A DNA stretch of 5,258 bases, from contig NZ_MDDW01000028.1 in the NCBI RefSeq assembly GCF_001854865.1, positions 304,396 to 309,653 of the forward strand. The letters run 5' to 3'. Source of the stretch: Rhizobium sp. LCM 4573. GTDB lineage: Bacteria; Pseudomonadota; Alphaproteobacteria; Rhizobiales; Rhizobiaceae. The first letter of the stretch is position 1. Each line of letters opens with the position of its first letter. This document shows positions 1 to 5,258 of this stretch, in pieces. The position numbers and the translations under genes were made by a program. The notes beneath the pieces are model-generated. The model was not told where the DNA came from, ran no database searches, and saw nothing but the letters and a program-made list of their open reading frames with translations.

Positions 1-1
1 G

Positions 2-805
2 AGCCAGCGTCAGCTGGTCATCGTCGACCGTTCGGGCCTCTGGAAGGGCAAGCCGGTCAAGACGCTGACGGAAGGTCTCACCAAGAGCGGCGGCCGTAAC
101 AACAATGGCCGCATCACCGCTCGCTTCATCGGCGGTGGTCACAAGCGCACCTACCGTCTCGTGGACTTCAAGCGTCGCAAGTTCGATGTTGAAGGCACGG
201 TCGAGCGTCTGGAATACGACCCGAACCGTACGGCGTTCATCGCGCTCGTGACCTACACGGACGGCGAACAGGCCTACATCCTCGCTCCGCAGCGCCTTGC
301 TGCCGGCGACAAGGTCATCGCTTCCGAGAAGGCCGTCGACGTGAAGCCCGGCAATACCATGCCGCTTCAGTACATCCCGGTCGGCTCCATCGTCCACAAC
401 GTGGAAATGAAGCCGGGCAAGGGTGGCCAGATCGCTCGTTCGGCCGGCACCTATGTCCAGCTCGTCGGCCGCGATGCCGGCATGGCGATCCTTCGTCTGA
501 ACTCCGGCGAACAGCGCCTCGTTCCGGGCTCCTGCCTGGCCACGGTTGGTGCTGTTTCCAACCCGGACCACGGCAACATCAACGACGGCAAGGCCGGTCG
601 CACCGTTTGGCGTGGCAAGCGTCCGCATAACCGCGGCGTCGTCATGAACCCGGTCGACCATCCGCACGGCGGTGGTGAAGGCCGCACCTCCGGTGGTCGC
701 CATCCGGTGACCCCGTGGGGCAAGCCGACCAAGGGCAAGCGCACCCGTTCGAACAAGTCGACCGACAAGTTCATCATGCGTTCGCGCCATCAGCGCAAGA
801 AGTAA
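2..805 (+). CDS. rplB: 50S ribosomal protein L2, 5'-truncated by window edge
   Basis: L2 is a primary 23S rRNA-binding protein of the large subunit; it lies near the peptidyl-transferase centre and is needed for subunit association. The reading frame is open from base 2, giving 267 residues that begin [16 protein letters not shown]. Family members of about 278 residues start roughly 11 residues earlier, so only the extreme N-terminus is missing. The GTG at 161 is an internal Val codon, not a start, because conserved L2 sequence continues upstream of it. The N-terminal OB-like RNA-binding domain is followed by the SH3-like C-terminal domain. The hallmark loop HPHGGGEGR, containing the conserved His tied to peptidyl-transferase function, is encoded at 659-685. 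The C-terminus is Lys/Arg-rich, as expected for an rRNA-binding tail. It is the first gene of the window's S10-operon segment, and rplW should lie just upstream. Identity is seen directly from the motifs and confirmed by gene order. Confidence 0.98.
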   Translation, partial: SQRQLVIVDRSGLWKGKPVKTLTEGLTKSGGRNNNGRITARFIGGGHKRTYRLVDFKRRKFDVEGTVERLEYDPNRTAFIALVTYTDGEQAYILAPQRLAAGDKVIASEKAVDVKPGNTMPLQYIPVGSIVHNVEMKPGKGGQIARSAGTYVQLVGRDAGMAILRLNSGEQRLVPGSCLATVGAVSNPDHGNINDGKAGRTVWRGKRPHNRGVVMNPVDHPHGGGEGRTSGGRHPVTPWGKPTKGKRTRSNKSTDKFIMRSRHQRKK

Positions 806-820
806 GAGGAAAGTCACACA

Positions 821-1099
821 ATGGCTCGTTCAGTATGGAAAGGTCCGTTTGTTGACGGCTATCTTCTCACGAAGGCTGAGAAGGTGCGCGAAGGCGGACG
901 CAACGAAGTAATCAAGATCTGGAGCCGTCGCTCCACGATCCTTCCGCAGTTCGTCGGGCTTACGTTCGGCGTCTACAATGGCAGCAAGCACGTGCCGGTC
1001 AGCGTCAACGAAGACATGGTCGGTCACAAGTTCGGTGAATTCTCTCCGACCCGGACCTATTACGGTCACGGTGCGGACAAGAAGGCGAAGAGGAAGTAA
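821..1099 (+). CDS. rpsS: 30S ribosomal protein S19
   Basis: S19 sits in the head of the small subunit, pairs with S13 and contacts 16S rRNA near the A-site tRNA. The 92-residue product has the normal family length. It starts [12 protein letters not shown], typical of bacterial S19, and carries the S19 signature around residues 62-84 ([20 protein letters not shown], then GH). A basic tail (KKAKRK) closes it. The start at 821 is supported by a GAGGA ribosome binding site at 806-810, ten bases upstream. The gene follows rplB after 15 bases and precedes rplV by only two bases, so all three are surely co-transcribed. Nothing is unusual in length or motif content. Confidence 0.98.
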   Translation: MARSVWKGPFVDGYLLTKAEKVREGGRNEVIKIWSRRSTILPQFVGLTFGVYNGSKHVPVSVNEDMVGHKFGEFSPTRTYYGHGADKKAKRK

Positions 1100-1101
1100 C
1101 C

Positions 1102-1491
1102 ATGGCGAAGGCTAAGACCGAACGCCGGCTGAAGGACAACGAAGCACAGGCAGTCGCCCGTACGCTTCGCGTCAGCCCGCAGAAGCTGAACCTGGTTGCC
1201 GCCCTGATCCGCGGCAAGAAGGTCGACCGCGCGCTTGCAGAACTCGAGTTCTCCCGCAAGCGTATCGCCGGCACGGTGAAGAAGACCCTCGAGTCTGCAA
1301 TCGCCAATGCCGAGAACAACCATGACCTCGACGTCGATTCGCTGATCGTTTCCGAAGCCTATGTCGGCAAGTCGATCGTGATGAAGCGCTTCCATGCCCG
1401 CGGCCGCGGCCGCGCCTCGCGCATCGAGAAGCCCTTCGCTCACCTGACGATCGTCGTTCGCGAAGTCGAGGAAAAAGGGGAGGCCGCATAA
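1102..1491 (+). CDS. rplV: 50S ribosomal protein L22
   Basis: L22 binds all domains of 23S rRNA, and its extended beta-hairpin lines the nascent-peptide exit tunnel; changes in this loop give macrolide resistance in many bacteria. The 129-residue protein is longer than E. coli L22 (110) because of a basic N-terminal extension and an acidic tail (EVEEKGEAA), which I recall as normal in rhizobia. The globular core spans about residues 15-92. The tunnel hairpin and family signature lie at about residues 94-119 ([20 protein letters not shown], then LTIVV). I see no deletion or insertion in that loop, so nothing suggests a resistance allele. The GAAGAGGA ribosome binding site (1087-1094) lies inside the Lys/Arg codons that end rpsS, seven bases before the ATG. 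Only two bases separate it from rpsS, and its stop codon shares one base with the rpsC start. Confidence 0.98.
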   Translation: MAKAKTERRLKDNEAQAVARTLRVSPQKLNLVAALIRGKKVDRALAELEFSRKRIAGTVKKTLESAIANAENNHDLDVDSLIVSEAYVGKSIVMKRFHARGRGRASRIEKPFAHLTIVVREVEEKGEAA

Positions 1492-2213
1492 TGGGCCAGA
1501 AAATCAATCCGATCGGTTTCCGCCTCGGCATCAACCGTACCTGGGACAGCCGCTGGTTCGCCGATAATGCTGAATACGGTCAGCTCCTCCATGAGGATCT
1601 GAAGATCCGCGCATATCTGATGCAGGAGCTGAAGCAGGCCGGCATCTCCAAGGTGGTCATCGAGCGTCCGCACAAGAAGTGCCGCGTCACGATCCACTCG
1701 GCCCGTCCGGGCCTCATCATCGGCAAGAAGGGCGCCGATATCGAAAAGCTGCGTAGGAAGCTTTCCGAAATGACGTCCTCTGAAACGCACCTCAACATCG
1801 TCGAAGTGCGCAAGCCGGAAGTCGATGCGACCCTGGTCGCACAGTCGATCGCCCAGCAGCTCGAGCGCCGCGTGGCTTTCCGCCGTGCGATGAAGCGTGC
1901 CGTTCAGTCGGCCATGCGTCTCGGCGCTGAAGGCATCAAGATCACCTGCGCCGGCCGTCTCGGCGGTGCGGAAATCGCTCGTACCGAATGGTATCGTGAA
2001 GGTCGCGTTCCGCTTCACACGCTGCGCGCCGACATTGACTACGGTACGGCAGAAGCCGAAACCGCTTTCGGTATCTGCGGCATCAAGGTCTGGATCTTCA
2101 AGGGCGAAATCCTTGAGCATGATCCGATGGCTTCCGAGCGGCGCGCGCTGGAAGGCGATGCGCAGGGCCCGGCAAGCCGCGAACGTGGCGATCGTCGCCG
2201 CGAAAACGCTTGA
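1491..2213 (+). CDS. rpsC: 30S ribosomal protein S3
   Basis: S3 lies at the mRNA entry channel of the 30S head and, with S4 and S5, forms the ribosomal mRNA helicase. The 240-residue protein starts [13 protein letters not shown], the usual S3 N-terminus. A type-II KH domain occupies roughly residues 38-105, with the GKKG form of the GxxG RNA-binding loop at residues 78-81. The C-terminal S3 domain follows and includes the conserved stretch [20 protein letters not shown]. The protein ends in a charged tail ([11 protein letters not shown]) typical of rhizobial S3. The start overlaps the rplV stop as TAATG, sharing base 1491, with a strong GGGGAGG ribosome binding site at 1477-1483 inside rplV. 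Termination and re-initiation on rplV translation are therefore likely. A small inverted repeat spans its TGA (2207-2219). Confidence 0.98.
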   Translation: MGQKINPIGFRLGINRTWDSRWFADNAEYGQLLHEDLKIRAYLMQELKQAGISKVVIERPHKKCRVTIHSARPGLIIGKKGADIEKLRRKLSEMTSSETHLNIVEVRKPEVDATLVAQSIAQQLERRVAFRRAMKRAVQSAMRLGAEGIKITCAGRLGGAEIARTEWYREGRVPLHTLRADIDYGTAEAETAFGICGIKVWIFKGEILEHDPMASERRALEGDAQGPASRERGDRRRENA

Positions 2214-2251
2214 TAAGCGCTGGCGAAAGATAAGCTCGGAGAAGTAAGAAA

Positions 2252-2665
2252 ATGTTGCAGCCAAAGCGTACCAAGTACCGCAAGCAGTTCAAGGGCCGCA
2301 TCAAGGGCGTTGCCAAGGGCGGGTTCGACCTTGCCTTTGGTGAATTCGGCCTCAAGGCTCAGGAACCGAACCGCGTCAACGCACGCGAGATCGAGGCGGC
2401 TCGCCGCGCGATCACCCGTTACATGAAGCGCGCGGGTCGTGTCTGGATCCGCGTGTTCCCTGACGTTCCGGTCACCGCCAAGCCCACCGAAGTTCGTATG
2501 GGTAAAGGTAAGGGTTCGGTTGAATACTGGGCATGCAAGGTCAAGCCCGGTCGTATGATGTTCGAGATCGACGGCGTTTCGGAAGAAATCGCTCGCGAGG
2601 CTCTGCGCCTCGGTTCTGCCAAGCTCTCGGTCAAGACGCGCTTCGTACAGCGCATCGCAGAGTAA
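2252..2665 (+). CDS. rplP: 50S ribosomal protein L16
   Basis: L16 is a late-assembling large-subunit protein that helps shape the A site and contacts the tRNA elbow; it is related to archaeal/eukaryotic L10e. The 137-residue product has the usual bacterial length. It starts [16 protein letters not shown], the conserved basic N-terminus, and carries the L16 signature [12 protein letters not shown] at residues 82-93. The ATG at 2252 is ten bases after a GGAG at 2238-2241. The 38-base gap after rpsC is the longest within this operon segment. It has no promoter I can recognise, so expression is probably from the upstream operon transcript. rpmC follows after 14 bases. Confidence 0.98.
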   Translation: MLQPKRTKYRKQFKGRIKGVAKGGFDLAFGEFGLKAQEPNRVNAREIEAARRAITRYMKRAGRVWIRVFPDVPVTAKPTEVRMGKGKGSVEYWACKVKPGRMMFEIDGVSEEIAREALRLGSAKLSVKTRFVQRIAE

Positions 2666-2679
2666 GGAGAAGGCACGAG

Positions 2680-2880
2680 ATGAAAGCCGAAGACGTACGC
2701 GGCCTCACGGCCGACCAGCTCAAGGACAAGCTCGCCGAGCTCAAGAAGGAGCAGTTCAACCTGCGCTTCCAGAAGGCCACCGGTCAGCTCGAGAAGTCCT
2801 CGCGCATCAACGAAGTCCGCAAGGACATCGCCCGCGTGAAAACCATTGCCCGCCAGAAGGCGGCAGAAGCCAAGGCCTAA
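2680..2880 (+). CDS. rpmC: 50S ribosomal protein L29
   Basis: L29 is a small two-helix protein of the large subunit that lies beside L23 at the exit-tunnel rim, where trigger factor and SRP dock. The product is 66 residues, normal for the family, and starts [18 protein letters not shown]. The coiled-coil-like helices contain [17 protein letters not shown] (about residues 22-38) and the signature region [14 protein letters not shown] (residues 42-55). The frame stays open upstream to 2533, inside rplP. The ATG at 2680 is the right start, because it lies ten bases after an AAGGAG (2664-2669) overlapping the rplP stop, and because family length and N-terminal sequence fit. It is 14 bases after rplP and 12 bases before rpsQ. 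Confidence 0.97.
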   Translation: MKAEDVRGLTADQLKDKLAELKKEQFNLRFQKATGQLEKSSRINEVRKDIARVKTIARQKAAEAKA

Positions 2881-2892
2881 AGGAAGAATAAT

Positions 2893-3129
2893 ATGCCGAA
2901 ACGCATTCTGCAGGGCGTAGTTGTTTCCGACAAGAACGAGAAGACCGTTGTTGTCCGGGTAGAGCGCCGATTCGCGCATCCGCTGCTTCAGAAGACGGTC
3001 CGCCGTTCCAAGAAGTACAAGGCGCATGACGAAAACAACCAGTACAAGGTTGGCGACGTGGTTTCCATCGAGGAATGCGCGCCGATCTCCAAGGACAAGC
3101 GCTGGACGGTTGTTGCCGCCCAGGCTTAA
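2893..3129 (+). CDS. rpsQ: 30S ribosomal protein S17
   Basis: S17 is a primary 16S rRNA-binding protein with an OB fold that acts early in assembly of the 30S body. The 78-residue protein starts [20 protein letters not shown], the conserved first strands, and carries the S17 signature [13 protein letters not shown] at residues 54-66 followed by KDKRW. The ATG at 2893 is preceded by AAAGGA overlapping the rpmC stop (2879-2884), eight bases away. It is the last gene of the classical S10 operon. Two hairpins, the second a good intrinsic terminator, lie just downstream. The same frame stays open beyond the UAA as far as the rplN start, which is noted separately as a curiosity. Confidence 0.97.
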   Translation: MPKRILQGVVVSDKNEKTVVVRVERRFAHPLLQKTVRRSKKYKAHDENNQYKVGDVVSIEECAPISKDKRWTVVAAQA

Positions 3130-3139
3130 TTGCCCAGGT

Positions 3140-3171
3140 TTCTGCGTCAGGCCCTTGCGTCTGGCGCAGAA
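3140..3171 (+). other. 13-bp stem-loop after rpsQ
   Basis: Bases 3140-3152 pair with 3159-3171 without a bulge, including two G-U pairs, leaving a six-base loop CCTTGC. The outer half is a perfect TTCTGCG/CGCAGAA stem. It starts 11 bases after the rpsQ stop and has no T-run behind it, so it is not itself a typical intrinsic terminator. A structure in this place commonly protects the 3' end of the upstream mRNA from exonucleases or contributes to transcription pausing; either role here is inference. The pairing itself is read directly from the sequence. Confidence 0.6.
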
Positions 3172-3199
3172 TCCTGTATGAAGCACGCCATTGGCGCAG

Positions 3200-3223
3200 G
3201 ACGCTCGGCAACGAGCGTCTTTT
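3200..3223 (+). terminator. Intrinsic terminator of the S10 operon
   Basis: A perfect 8-bp stem (GACGCTCG at 3200-3207 with CGAGCGTC at 3212-3219) is closed by a GCAA tetraloop (3208-3211), a member of the very stable GNRA class. TTTT (3220-3223) follows directly, and another TTT lies two bases on. The T-run is only on the + side, so it would act on transcription coming out of rpsQ. The T-tract is short, so termination may be partial, leaving some read-through into the spc genes. It sits 70 bases after rpsQ and 139 bases before rplN. Confidence 0.75.
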
Positions 3224-3362
3224 GCTTTGAGCGCAGGGAAGGTCCCATCTGGGAAACCACCTTGGCAAGACCCATCCCGCGCACATCGAAATTCTGTCCA
3301 AAAGCCGGATCGGGGCGTTTTCGCGCCCGGTCGTTCCGGTCATTAGAAAAAGGCGACCTGAC

Positions 3363-3731
3363 ATGATTCAGATGCAAACAAACCTCGACGTGGCGGACAA
3401 TTCCGGCGCACGTCGTGTCATGTGCATCAAGGTGCTGGGCGGCTCCAAGCGCAAGTACGCTTCGATCGGCGACGTCATCGTCGTATCGATCAAGGAAGCC
3501 ATCCCGCGCGGCCGCGTGAAGAAGGGCGACGTGATGAAGGCGGTTGTTGTGCGCACCGCCAAGGACATCCGTCGCGCTGACGGCAGCGTCATCCGCTTCG
3601 ATAACAACGCAGCGGTCCTCATCGACAACAAGAAAGAGCCGATCGGCACCCGTATCTTCGGACCGGTTCCGCGCGAACTGCGCGCCAAGAACCATATGAA
3701 GATCATCTCGCTGGCTCCGGAAGTACTCTAA
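3363..3731 (+). CDS. rplN: 50S ribosomal protein L14
   Basis: L14 is a 23S rRNA-binding protein at the subunit interface; it forms bridges to 16S rRNA and is the binding platform for the silencing factor RsfS. The 122-residue protein has exactly the usual length and starts [20 protein letters not shown]. The L14 signature covers about residues 60-87 ([20 protein letters not shown], then NNAAVLI), and the C-terminus IISLAPEVL is standard. The ATG lies nine bases after an AAAAAGG ribosome binding site (3347-3353). It is the first gene of the spc segment after the terminator-bearing spacer. rplX follows after 13 bases. Confidence 0.98.
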   Translation: MIQMQTNLDVADNSGARRVMCIKVLGGSKRKYASIGDVIVVSIKEAIPRGRVKKGDVMKAVVVRTAKDIRRADGSVIRFDNNAAVLIDNKKEPIGTRIFGPVPRELRAKNHMKIISLAPEVL

Positions 3732-3744
3732 GGGAGCGGGAAAG

Positions 3745-4053
3745 ATGCAGAAGATCCGCAAGGGCGACAACGTCGTCGTATTGACCGGCAAGGACAAGGG
3801 CCGCACTGGCGAAGTTCTCCAGGTTCTGCCGAAGGAAGATCGCGCCGTGGTGCGCGGTATCAACATGGTGAAGCGTCATCAGCGTCAGACTCAGACCGCT
3901 GAAGCCGGCATCATCAACAAGGAAGCATCCATTCACCTGTCCAACATCGCGATCGTCGCGAAGGACGGGAAGCCGACCCGCGTTGGTTTCTCCGTCGTTG
4001 ACGGCAAGAAGGTGCGTGTAGCCAAGCGTACGGGAGATGTGATCGATGGCTGA
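3745..4053 (+). CDS. rplX: 50S ribosomal protein L24
   Basis: L24 is one of the two initiator proteins of 50S assembly; it binds the 5' part of 23S rRNA and lies near the exit-tunnel mouth. The 102-residue product has normal length and begins with the KOW domain ([20 protein letters not shown] and onward, residues 3-27), whose glycine-rich beta turns contact RNA. The central stretch [21 protein letters not shown] is also typical of L24. The AAGGGAG ribosome binding site (3730-3736) overlaps the rplN stop, eight bases before the ATG. The last eight bases overlap the start of rplE in another frame, so the end of L24 and the start of L5 are read from the same bases. Confidence 0.98.
   Translation: MQKIRKGDNVVVLTGKDKGRTGEVLQVLPKEDRAVVRGINMVKRHQRQTQTAEAGIINKEASIHLSNIAIVAKDGKPTRVGFSVVDGKKVRVAKRTGDVIDG
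4020..4051 (+). promoter_or_regulatory. Possible hairpin over the rplE translation start
   Basis: AGCCA (4020-4024) can pair with TGGCT (4047-4051). A second short CG/CG pairing (4027-4028 with 4044-4045) lies inside, with unpaired bases AG and A between the two. The structure would enclose the GGGAG ribosome binding site (4032-4036) and the AUG at 4046-4048. In E. coli, free S8 represses spc-operon translation by binding near the rplE start, so a structure here is in the right place. The helix is short and part of it falls in the constrained rplX/rplE overlap, so chance is a real alternative. I cannot confirm an S8-recognition core from the sequence alone. Confidence 0.25.
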
Positions 4054-4603
4054 GGCAAAGTATGAGCCGCGGCTCAAGAAGGAATATGTTTCCCGTATTC
4101 GCGGCGCGATGAAGGAAAAGTTCGCCTACTCGAACGAGATGCAGATCCCGAAGCTCGACAAGGTCGTGATCAACATGGGCGTCGGCGAAGCTACGGCTGA
4201 CTCGAAGAAGCCTACCGTTGCTGCTGCCGATCTTGCTGCGATTGCCGGCCAGAAGCCGGTCGTCACTCGCGCCCGCAATTCGATCGCCGGCTTCAAGCTT
4301 CGCGAAAACATGCCGATCGGCGCGAAGGTTACGCTCCGTGGCGCCCGCATGTACGAATTCCTGGATCGCCTGGTCAACATCGCGCTGCCGCGCGTTCGCG
4401 ACTTCCGCGGCCTGAACCCCAAGAGCTTTGACGGCCGTGGCAACTTCGCCATGGGCATCAAGGAGCACATTGTGTTCCCTGAGATCAACTACGACAAGGT
4501 TGATCAGATGTGGGGCATGGACATCATCGTTTGCACGACGGCTACCAACGACGACGAAGCACGGGCTCTTCTGACAGAGTTCAACTTCCCGTTCCGTCAG
4601 TAA
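4046..4603 (+). CDS. rplE: 50S ribosomal protein L5
   Basis: L5 binds 5S rRNA and, with L18 and L25-type proteins, places it in the central protuberance, where L5 also touches the P-site tRNA. The 185-residue protein is a few residues longer than E. coli L5, within the family range. It contains the L5 signature [20 protein letters not shown] at residues 64-82, followed by [17 protein letters not shown] and the conserved late segment [20 protein letters not shown]. The ATG at 4046 overlaps the last eight bases of rplX, with GGGAG (4032-4036) nine bases upstream. This overlap suggests translational coupling of L24 and L5. rpsN follows after 33 bases. Confidence 0.98.
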   Translation: MAEAKYEPRLKKEYVSRIRGAMKEKFAYSNEMQIPKLDKVVINMGVGEATADSKKPTVAAADLAAIAGQKPVVTRARNSIAGFKLRENMPIGAKVTLRGARMYEFLDRLVNIALPRVRDFRGLNPKSFDGRGNFAMGIKEHIVFPEINYDKVDQMWGMDIIVCTTATNDDEARALLTEFNFPFRQ

Positions 4604-4636
4604 CCGTAACGACGAGCGTTAAGAAGGAACTCCGAT

Positions 4637-4942
4637 ATGGCGAAAACCAGCGCAGTTGAAAAGAACAAGCGCCGCCGCAAGACCGTCGCCGTCCAGGCCG
4701 CCAAGCGCGCTGCCCTGAAGGCGACCATCATGAACCAGGAACTTCCGATCGAAGAACGGTTCAAGGCAACCCTGAAGCTCGCTTCGCTGCCGCGCGATGG
4801 CTCGAAGACGCGCATCCGCAACCGCTGCGAAGTCACCGGTCGTCCGCGCGCTTTCTATCGCAAGCTCAAGATGTCGCGTATCGCGCTTCGCGAGCTGGGC
4901 AACCTCGGCAAGGTGCCGGGTGTCGTCAAGTCGAGCTGGTAA
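4637..4942 (+). CDS. rpsN: 30S ribosomal protein S14, zinc-independent long form
   Basis: S14 is a head protein of the 30S subunit, assembling late next to S3 and S19. The 101-residue product is the long form, without the paired CxxC motifs that bind zinc in the short 61-residue form; only one Cys (residue 64) is present. The conserved C-terminal half [20 protein letters not shown] followed by [21 protein letters not shown] matches the S14 signature. The Lys/Arg-rich N-terminus (KNKRRRK) is the rRNA-binding tail. The ATG is eight bases after AAGGA (4624-4628). A 5-bp inverted repeat TAACG/CGTTA (4607-4621) lies in the gap just before that site. Its place between rplE and rpsH is canonical. 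Confidence 0.98.
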   Translation: MAKTSAVEKNKRRRKTVAVQAAKRAALKATIMNQELPIEERFKATLKLASLPRDGSKTRIRNRCEVTGRPRAFYRKLKMSRIALRELGNLGKVPGVVKSSW

Positions 4943-4954
4943 GGAGATCGTTAG

Positions 4955-5258
4955 ATGACCATGACTGATCCCTTGGGTGATATGCTCACCCGCATCCGCA
5001 ATGGTGCTTCCCGCCGCAAGTCGACCGTGACCACGCCGGCTTCCCGGCTGCGTGCTCGCGTCCTCGACGTTTTGCAGGCGGAAGGCTACATCCGCGGTTA
5101 TTCTCAGGTCGATTACGGCAACGGCAAGTCCGAGCTTGAGATCGAGCTGAAGTACTACGAAGGCGCGTCGGTGATCCGTGAGATCGGCCGCGTATCCAAG
5201 CCGGGCCGCCGGGTCTATGTCTCGGTAAAGTCCATTCCGCAGGTCGCGAACGGCCTCG
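4955..5258 (+). CDS. rpsH: 30S ribosomal protein S8, 3'-truncated by window edge
   Basis: S8 is a primary 16S rRNA-binding protein of the 30S platform and, in E. coli, the translational repressor of the spc operon. The first 101 residues are present; the family is about 132 long, so roughly 30 C-terminal residues, including the conserved late RNA-binding motif, lie beyond the window. The start sequence [17 protein letters not shown] is characteristic, and the later stretch [20 protein letters not shown] is highly conserved. Two in-frame ATGs exist at 4955 and 4961. The first is chosen because AAGGAG (4941-4946) is eight bases upstream, whereas the second would be 14 bases away. The ribosome binding site overlaps the rpsN stop codon, so the two genes are closely linked. 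Confidence 0.97.
   Translation, partial: MTMTDPLGDMLTRIRNGASRRKSTVTTPASRLRARVLDVLQAEGYIRGYSQVDYGNGKSELEIELKYYEGASVIREIGRVSKPGRRVYVSVKSIPQVANGL

Larger units (their letters stand above)
3130..3362 (+). promoter_or_regulatory. rpsQ-rplN intergenic spacer: S10/spc operon boundary
   Basis: This is the only non-coding stretch over 40 bases in the window. It begins with a strong hairpin (3140-3171) and an intrinsic terminator (3200-3223). About 140 bases follow, ending in an AAAAAGG ribosome binding site (3347-3353) for rplN. The motif GGCGCAG occurs at 3163-3169 and 3193-3199, with a related GCGCAGG at 3233-3239. Its position between rpsQ and rplN matches the place where E. coli has the spc promoter, so a promoter downstream of the terminator is expected. 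The best -35-like word is CTTGGC (3261-3266), but no good -10 box lies at normal spacing, so I do not call a promoter. A small CG-rich hairpin (GGGCG/CGCCC, 3313-3328) lies upstream of the ribosome binding site. The boundary role is inferred from the terminator and from gene order. Confidence 0.7.

Noticed and set aside
161..163. GTG at 161 as the start of L2
   Set aside because: Conserved L2 sequence is present in frame from base 2, so this GTG is an internal Val codon and the gene is simply cut by the window edge.
1897..2247. Plus-strand open frame of 116 codons overlapping the 3' half of rpsC
   Set aside because: It is an out-of-frame shadow of rpsC with a basic, low-complexity-like translation (many Ser/Arg/Ala). 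S3 in the main frame is fully conserved, which leaves no reason to call a second gene.
1440..2264. Long antisense open frame (274 codons) opposite rpsC
   Set aside because: It lies entirely opposite conserved coding sequence. The strong G/C third-position bias of rpsC keeps the complementary frame free of stops, and the translation resembles no family I know. Similar antisense frames at 2419-3186 and 3147-3866 are rejected for the same reason.
2533..2679. N-terminal extension of L29 inside rplP
   Set aside because: The frame is open upstream, but the ATG at 2680 has a good ribosome binding site and gives the normal 66-residue L29. The extension would be an unrelated Arg-rich shadow of rplP.
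4961..4963. Second ATG as the rpsH start
   Set aside because: The AAGGAG at 4941-4946 is at ideal distance from the ATG at 4955, and the MTMTDP start is the form I recognise in rhizobial S8.
1..5258. An undescribed accessory system, mobile element or CRISPR array
   Set aside because: Every coding stretch is a core ribosomal protein in canonical order, with uniform composition and no direct-repeat arrays, transposase motifs or insertion boundaries.

Overview
The window is a stretch of the universally conserved ribosomal-protein superoperon: the end of the S10 operon followed by the start of the spc operon. All genes are on the + strand. The order is rplB (5' end cut off by the window), rpsS, rplV, rpsC, rplP, rpmC, rpsQ, then a 233-base gene-free spacer, then rplN, rplX, rplE, rpsN and rpsH (3' end cut off). 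This is the canonical bacterial order. The protein sequences (for example L2, S3 and S8 with its MTMTDPLGD start), the strong preference for G/C in third codon positions and the purine-rich Shine-Dalgarno sites point to an alphaproteobacterium. Rhizobiaceae (Rhizobium/Agrobacterium/Ensifer-like) is most likely. The placement rests on remembered family sequences, not on a search.

Positions 2-3129 are the S10-operon part. Gaps between genes are 2-38 bases, and rplV and rpsC share one base (TAATG). Each complete gene has a recognisable purine-rich ribosome binding site 7-10 bases before its ATG. The products are three small-subunit proteins (S19, S3, S17) and four large-subunit proteins (L2, L22, L16, L29). 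All complete ones have normal lengths and intact family motifs.

Positions 3130-3362 are the only real non-coding stretch. It contains a long hairpin (13-bp stem, 3140-3171) and then a textbook intrinsic terminator (8-bp stem, GCAA tetraloop, TTTT; 3200-3223). About 140 bases of leader to rplN follow, which should carry the spc promoter if there is one; I could not find a convincing -35/-10 pair. This is the classical S10/spc operon boundary, and it is the most informative part of the window.

Positions 3363-5258 are the spc part: L14, L24, L5, S14 and S8. rplX and rplE overlap by 8 bases, which suggests translational coupling. In E. coli the S8 protein represses this operon by binding near the start of rplE, and a possible hairpin covers the equivalent start site here.

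I see no mobile element, CRISPR array, tRNA/rRNA gene, pseudogene or novel accessory system. The long antisense open frames are by-products of codon bias. The observations worth a second look are confined to RNA structure and regulation in the rpsQ-rplN spacer and at the rplX-rplE junction.
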